Part shown: piece by piece, positions 60,801 through 64,000 of the stretch
How positions within the stretch are numbered: the first letter of the stretch is position 1
How the letters are laid out: every line of letters begins with the position of its first letter
NCBI GenBank assembly: GCA_963921195.1
Contig: OY992537.1
Span: 144,036,275-144,100,274 of the forward strand
Length of the DNA stretch: 64,000 bases
DNA from: Pegoplata infirma
Lineage: Eukaryota; Arthropoda; Insecta; Diptera; Anthomyiidae
Direction of reading: 5' to 3'
Translations under genes and position numbers: made by a program
Notes under the pieces: generated by a model
The model's input: only the letters and a program-made list of their open reading frames with translations
What the model was told of the DNA's origin: nothing
Databases searched by the model: none

Positions 60801-63768
60801 AGAAAATGTTGGGGTTGAAAAAATATTGGGGGTCGGTCATACATTTGATTCCTCTAGGGTCACTTCTGGGACAGCTAAAGAGGTAGGAGCAAATATTTTT
60901 AAAAATTGAACCTTTGTATGGGAGCCCCCTTAAGGAGTGGAAATAGGGCTTAGGTATGTTTGGGAAAAATATTCGGGGGGGGAAAAATAGTGGTGGTCGG
61001 TTTCACATTTGACCCCTCTTGGGGCAAAACCAGGTGAGCTGCAGGGCTTTTTGTGGATTTTTTCCCCTTTATGCCCAACTTTGACCACGATGAGCGACCC
61101 CTAGATCCTATCCGACCTGCCCCATTTTTTGGCTCATGCATTTTTTTTACGAACCTCACAAAATAAGCGGTTCTAGCGTGTCGAAATCGAAAACTCGTGC
61201 ACTATCCCACCCCTATTGGCTACATTCAATTAAAATATTGACTTTCAAAAAATATCATCACATTTGTATTTAGGCAGCTTTCTACTAAAAATTTAAGTAA
61301 CTTTAATTACATTTTCATTGTCGAGTAAATATACGTTATCTGTATAAATTGGTTTTATTTTAAAACCATTAATGTTTACGAAAGAAAATACAACTTTTGA
61401 TTTCGAATTTCTTTTATATTCCTAGATAGTATTTAGAACATTTGTTAAGAGGATGTAGCAATAAATTCGCGAATTTCTAATTTTTTTTGATGTTTTTGCG
61501 AGATTAGCCCATAAAACTTTGCTTTTACCATCATGTTGAAAATCGCGAAAAACTTTTTTTATATGCCTGCATTATTTTACGAGATAATTCAAGGGTCCGT
61601 CTTTTAGTATTTTATATAATGTGGTAACTTTAAACAATTAACTGACCAAAAATTAACAAAAACTATTATTTCAGTGTTTGCCTACAAAAATTACACCGTC
61701 CGGCATGAATCGAATGATATACTTCTAAAAGTAGAGTCAAATGGAGTAAAACTGCATTTAAAGTTTTTCATTTCGTGATCCTGTTTCATTTTTAAAGTAC
61801 TTCAAAGTTTTAAAAGATAACCTTTTTTTAAAATATTTTTAAATATTTGTACTTGTCTTATTGATGGCAAATGAAATAGGAGAATCTTACCTAATTTTTC
61901 CATTTTTTTTGTCCATATCAGCAAAAAGGATGTAAAAAATGTCCCTTCAAATATTATCAAAATATTTTGTTAAAAATTTTAAATGATATTTTAGGGAAAA
62001 ATATGAAGGGACTTTACCACAATTTTTCCTGATATCTAAATATAGAAAAATGGGAAAATTGGCGGAGATCCTACTCTTTTATTTGCTATCACTAGTGACA
62101 TCCCAGGAAATGTACAATGTACATATATTTAAAAAATATTTTATAAAAATTTAATCCTCTACAACTTGGAAGTCCTTTTAAAAGGAAACAGGATCACGAA
62201 ATGAAAAACTGTAAATGCAGTTTTACTACGTTTAGTCGTTGAGTTGAGTTGAGGGTGGGTTGTACAAGCCTAAAAATAAGTAAATTTTTAGGCAAGTCCA
62301 TGGCGCTTAGACTTAAAATAGTCCATTGTACCGTACGTTTAGTCGTAGTTTTTGTTAAGATAACTTTTGCAAATGAAAACTTTTTTGGACAAATTTTTGG
62401 TCAGTTAATTGCTTAAGGTTGGAAGCAGGCTGGAAATATGATATAGGCTGAAAATATGATAATCTTTAATGAAATATTGCAAAAAAGTTGTACCATATAT
62501 CAAAAAACGGAGTACGCCATTGGACTCAGCATGTCTCAAAGATATGGAAATGTTGGTCATACCTCTTATTTTCTAAAATAGTGGTCACTTTTGTCATGCT
62601 GTGTTAAGATATAATTTATTTAAAATTAAAAAAAGACTTCTAATGTGCAAATTATTGAATAAAAAAATAATTTTATTCATACATTTTTAATTTTGTAATG
62701 GATTATTTTAGTTAAAAAGCTATTTGAAAAAATCTCCGATAATACTTTTCAAAGTACAGGGAAAGCCCTTTTAAAAGTACTTTGCCACTACTAAATGGTG
62801 TTATCATTTAGCATCTTAGCAAGTACTAAAAACCCAAACAAAAGGTACTTTGCCAGTATTAATACCACCTTATTAGGTACTTTGCCAGATCTGGCCCGTA
62901 TGTATTTTTCTGCCTGGGTAGGTGTATTATTGAAAACTTTGTCTGAAATGGATTGCTAACTGATATCTAACACACGAAATAAGCTGCGAGTCACTGTATA
63001 TACCCTCCATCACTAGAGTGGATGGTATAAAAATAAATAAATTTAGAGCAATGCCATCCAAATAGTTGTTCCTAAGGAAAAATATTGAAGGCGTGGAATA
63101 TCTTTAGTTAAATACTAGAAAATTTTTATATTATATTCTATGCAATTTTTGACTACTGCCAGTAATAGTTAAAGCAAACCCCATCTACAAAAAAAACTAA
63201 AAAAATCAAGGCGGTGTACTTCAACTGCAGTTAAGATCTAATTCCGAAAAGACCTACCTGTGCGCCTCCTGATGGTTGATGTATCATTATCCGTGCGTTT
63301 GGCAATGAATAACGCATACCAGGAGCACCAGCAGCCAATAGTAAAGAACCCATTGAGCAAGCTTGACCAACGCACCAAGTTGCTATGGGAGGCTTTACAT
63401 ACTGCATTGTATCATAAATTGCTAATCCGGCTGTCACCCCACCACCGGGCGAGTTGATATACAAATGTATTGGTTTGTTAGAGTTTTCCGACTGTAAAAA
63501 CAACAACTGTGCAACAACTAAAGAACTTAAATCGTCGTGTATTGGACCCATCAAACAAATTATACGTTCTTTAAGTAATCGTGAAAATATGTCGTAAGCT
63601 CGCTCTCCTCTGCCAGTTTGCTCCACTACCATGGGAATCAAATGTATTTGACGGCTTGAACGCAATTGACATGACTTCTGCAAATAGTAAAATGTTGCAT
63701 ATGTACCATGATTACAGGAAAATATTTAAGCATAATCTTACAAGAATTCCACTCAATGATTTAAACAT
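42586..63768 (-). CDS. clpP: ATP-dependent Clp protease proteolytic subunit, mitochondrial (three exons)
   Basis: Serine protease subunit that forms tetradecameric barrels in the mitochondrial matrix and degrades proteins fed by the ClpX unfoldase. The join of 63742-63768, 63258-63677 and 42586-42855 encodes 238 residues. Residues 1-20 ([10 protein letters not shown] and on) are basic, Ser-rich and free of acidic residues, a plausible import signal. Conserved text runs from [18 protein letters not shown] through [20 protein letters not shown]. The catalytic triad is Ser117 (ACSMGS), His142 (MIHQPSGG) and Asp191 ([12 protein letters not shown]). GGAQ ends exon 2 and [13 protein letters not shown] opens exon 3, with nothing missing compared with the family. 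The C-terminus has a short acidic tail ([12 protein letters not shown]). All junctions are phase 0 with GT-AG sites. The odd feature is the 20.4-kb second intron. Downstream AATAAA at 42510. Confidence 0.95.
42905..43265. repeat. 206-bp tandem duplication with CCCGGGAATTCCCGG motifs
   Basis: The unit starts CTGTAGACATTAGTGTTTGG and contains two TTCCCGG...TTTCCCGGGAA hairpins. It occurs at about 42909 and 43115. Part of a third copy (TTCGTCGTCTATA, TTAATCCTAAAAAAC) resumes at about 43813, beyond an inserted element. Confidence 0.8.
43266..43812. mobile_element. Candidate MITE splitting the duplicated block
   Basis: Left end AGTCTGTTTGCGTACTTTC and, inverted at the right, AGCTGTGTTCGCGAACTCAA form weak terminal repeats. 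AATA occurs at both borders. The sequence on either side matches the intact copies of the 206-bp unit, which shows it is an insertion. Class unknown. Confidence 0.55.
44449..45580. mobile_element. Fold-back element with roughly 240-bp arms
   Basis: Left arm about 44545-44775 and right arm 45293-45525 are inverted copies (ATCGACTGGTGAAATCAGAT, TTGCAATATATTCAGCC, AAAATCCGCGTTTT, TTGGGGTGGTTCAAAGCATC), and weaker matching extends outward to about 44490 and 45560. The left tip carries CCCGAGTAAAAA, as at 36498; the right tip is lost. Between the arms lie two copies of a 165-bp unit with GATGCTGATTC and TTGAGAAAATTGAGGTTAAA. Open frames across it are by-products. Confidence 0.7.
45588..46515. mobile_element. 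Element with CCCGGGAATTCCCG-rich ends
   Basis: TAGAGTTTTTC at 45588 faces GAAAAACTCTA at about 46515. Beside each end are clusters of overlapping palindromes (GGGAATTCCCGGGAAT, GGGATCCCGGGAAA). No clear target duplication and no protein. The same palindromes occur in the 42905-43265 block. Confidence 0.5.
47049..51355. mobile_element. hAT-like element, CACTGNTGCCA ends
   Basis: Ends CACTGATGCCA...TGGCAACAGTG with a perfect 8-bp duplication TTCCCAAG (47041-47048 and 51356-51363). CCCGCTAAAT on the left and CGCTAGTTTTAGCGG on the right echo the TTTAGCC units of the related element at 36093-39093. It contains a decayed Tc1-type element (48537-50165). The rest is AT-rich and I see no hAT transposase. 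Confidence 0.9.
48537..50165 (+). mobile_element. Tc1-type element with dead transposase
   Basis: Terminal repeats CAGTGCCAGTAAAAAGTATT followed by CGTCG, inverted at the right end, with TA on both sides (48535-48536, 50166-50167). The plus strand carries a heavily frameshifted transposase. Recognisable are [19 protein letters not shown] (DNA-binding), [31 protein letters not shown] and [14 protein letters not shown] (catalytic Glu). Where the family has FTDE the sequence reads FTND, so the first catalytic aspartate appears lost. Confidence 0.9.
51495..52080. mobile_element. hAT-like MITE with GTGAGTGA ends, second copy
   Basis: TAGAGATGGGC...GCGCCCATCTCTA with a perfect 8-bp duplication GTTTGGAC (51487-51494 and 52081-52088). 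CGTGAGTGAGTGTGAGT and CACGTGA repeats dominate both halves. Same family as 28503-29456 but without the LINE passenger. Confidence 0.93.
53217..53898. mobile_element. MITE with AGGGCCTAATTTTGTAAA ends
   Basis: AGGGCCTAATTTTGTAAA at 53217 faces TTTACAAAATTAGGCCCT ending at 53898. Subterminal ATTTTGTAAA(A/T)CRC repeats and CGCGTT occur on both sides. Duplication unclear. The open frames inside are non-genic. Confidence 0.7.
54525..54982. mobile_element. hAT-like MITE with AGAGTCCGACCGAA ends
   Basis: AAGAGTCCGACCGAATATTC on the left and, inverted, TAGAGTCCGACCGAAATTAG on the right. The flanks CTCCTTTC and CTCCTTCC match at seven of eight bases. GGCCGAATATTCGG palindromes fill the subterminal regions. 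A fragment of the same motif is at 47640-47690. Confidence 0.85.
55391..57021. mobile_element. Fold-back element with roughly 750-bp arms
   Basis: 55391-56142 and 56208-56961 are inverted copies around a 65-bp spacer: CCATTGCCCGATGAAAC mirrors GTTTTATCGGGCAATGG, and TTCATAAATGTCT mirrors AGACATTTATGAA at the outside. The right end continues to CCCTATTATTTTTTCCAACA then CTG and a TA (57022-57023), a Tc1-like terminus; the matching left terminus is missing. The open frame at 56165-56422 is arm sequence. Confidence 0.88.
57165..57943. mobile_element. Fold-back element with roughly 340-bp arms
   Basis: AATTATTATCAAATAAGTAT at the left mirrors the right end ATACCCGTTTGATAATAATT. Arms 57165-57503 and 57596-57943 face each other across about 90 bp, including TGCTACGAGGGT(C/A)GAAATGG on each. 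It sits in the left arm of the 57084-62996 element. The mirrored open frames (57229-57480 and 57590-57811) are the same arm read twice and are not genes. Confidence 0.85.
58255..61215. mobile_element. hAT-like fold-back with roughly 1-kb arms and coding remnant
   Basis: Ends TAAGGGTGGGATAGTG and inverted TAGGGGTGGGATAGTG with a perfect 8-bp duplication TTGGCTAC (58247-58254 and 61216-61223). The arms (about 58300-59260 and 60110-61190) are inverted arrays of a 140-150 bp unit with CCGACCCCCATTATTTTTT, CCCCAACATTTTC, CCTACCCTCTAT, CTTAAGGGGGTCCCCA and GCTCCTACC. The middle 850 bp encodes a protein remnant on the minus strand. Fragments of the arm unit and of the remnant lie at 33027-34060. Confidence 0.9.
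59300..60110 (-). pseudogene. Unidentified protein remnant inside the fold-back
   Basis: Minus-strand readings in several frames give [14 protein letters not shown] near 60040, SPGIED, then [13 protein letters not shown] near 59500, [20 protein letters not shown] and [18 protein letters not shown] before a stop near 59320. The acidic Asp/Glu/Ser tract followed by a short conserved tail matches the piece at 33027-33145. I cannot name the family. It could be the decayed transposase or accessory protein of the element, or a captured host exon. Confidence 0.45.
61620..62425. repeat. Imperfect inverted repeat (fold-back remnant)
   Basis: About 61625-61900 and 62035-62422 are inverted copies: CAATTAACTGACCAAAAATT mirrors AATTTTTGGTCAGTTAATTG, and TTTTTCATTTCGTGATCCTG mirrors CAGGATCACGAAATGAAAAA. 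The right arm carries an extra piece of about 100 bp (62235-62335). No coding content. Confidence 0.75.
63258..63677 (-). CDS. clpP: clpP exon 2 (140 codons, catalytic Ser and His)
   Basis: Begins after ACTATTTGCAG with [16 protein letters not shown] and ends CAG before GTAGGT. Holds the conserved core including Ser117 and His142 of the assembled protein. One residue is unusual: [12 protein letters not shown] has Gly where most family members have Val or Ser after PGG. Confidence 0.96.
63678..63741 (-). other. clpP: clpP intron 1, 64 bp
   Basis: GTAAGA donor and TTACTATTTGCAG acceptor on the minus strand, the usual size of short fly introns. Phase 0. Confidence 0.85.
63742..63768 (-). CDS. 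clpP: clpP exon 1, coding part (MFKSLSGIL)
   Basis: Nine codons from ATG at 63766-63768 to the GTAAGA donor. The start context AAAGAAATG has a purine at -3. It extends the basic targeting peptide into exon 2. The choice of start rests on the in-phase donor and on the lack of another upstream ATG in frame. Confidence 0.8.
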
Positions 63769-64000
63769 TTCTTTATTTTGCCGAATTCTCCTGTCCCCCA
63801 CTTCCTAAATGTCTTTTCTAAATACAGCAACAAGCAGCAGACAGCAAATTTTCCATATGGATTTTGTTGTTGTAGCAACAGTGTTGCCATATATAAAGAT
63901 TTCCCTTTTTTTGCAAGTTTTTTGAGGTGCTAAAAAGATTTCAAGATTTTTTCTAAAAAAATAAGTTTTTTGGAAAATAATAAAGTTTGGCAAAATTGCA
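63769..64000 (-). promoter_or_regulatory. clpP: clpP upstream region, possible core promoter
   Basis: CTTTATATATGG on the clpP strand lies at 63888-63898, about 120 bases before the start codon, and could act as a TATA box. Next to it is CAGTGTTGCCA, the same 11 bases as the end of the hAT-like element at 36093, so part of this region may be a transposon end. The 5' UTR would be short. Confidence 0.3.

Larger units (their letters stand above)
57084..62996. mobile_element. Tc1-like element with CAGTGRCTCGCAGC ends, carrying two or more insertions
   Basis: Left CGGTGGCTCGCAGCTTATTT and inverted right CAGTGACTCGCAGCTTATTT, with TA on each side (57082-57083, 62997-62998). The arms continue inward (AGTTAGCAATCCATT, AGACAAAGTT), then after the 57165-57943 insertion on the left (ACCCAGCCAGAAA, TACTGGCAAAGTA) matching about 62700-62916 on the right. 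The middle holds the hAT-like fold-back and another inverted repeat. No transposase. Confidence 0.8.
42856..63257 (-). other. clpP: clpP intron 2, 20,402 bp, filled with transposons
   Basis: Donor CAG|GTAGGT at 63257 and acceptor TTTCAG|GG at 42856. The intron contains at least four hAT-like elements with 8-bp duplications, two Tc1-type elements, and four or more fold-back elements. There is no other host gene in it. Stretches without named features (43813-44448, 46513-47048, 52081-53216, 53899-54524, 54983-55390) are AT-rich with nothing I recognise. Confidence 0.9.

Overview
The window is AT-rich, intron-bearing insect DNA. The only host gene I can support is a fly-like mitochondrial ClpP protease subunit on the minus strand. 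Its protein and the repeat content (long TAGCT...CCCGG elements, a (GTCY)n microsatellite, Jockey-type LINEs, many hAT and Tc1 ends) point to a higher dipteran, probably a calyptrate fly. The genus is not determined.

Layout. From 1 to about 42.5 kb there is no host gene, only a dense stack of dead transposable elements. The largest is one minus-strand LINE (here 'LINE-P': ORF1 with a PHD-like finger, then endonuclease and reverse transcriptase). Its pieces can be followed from 29.7 kb down to 1.9 kb. They are separated by a 9.3-kb composite repeat (3821-13128), a DINE-like composite (13245-19130), a hAT-like element (19790-20741), a near full-length Jockey element (21486-27904, 11-bp target duplication, itself split by a GTCGT/ACGAC-rich insertion) and a hAT MITE (28503-29456). 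A second Jockey copy (29757-32330) is split by a 304-bp MITE. From 34.0 to 40.9 kb a plus-strand R1-group LINE is split by a Transib-like element (34247-36076) and a hAT-like element (36093-39093) that carries an ITmD37E-type mariner. Removing both, with one target duplication each, restores the reading frame across the breaks.

From 42.5 to 63.8 kb lies clpP: nine codons at 63742-63768, the main exon at 63258-63677 and the last exon at 42586-42855. The last two are separated by a 20.4-kb intron filled with hAT, Tc1 and fold-back elements, several with arms of 0.3-1 kb, so the pre-mRNA should form long hairpins.

Most insertion calls rest on target-site duplications and terminal inverted repeats read directly from the sequence. 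LINE calls rest on recognisable protein motifs. Family names are from knowledge of the families and were not checked against a repeat library.
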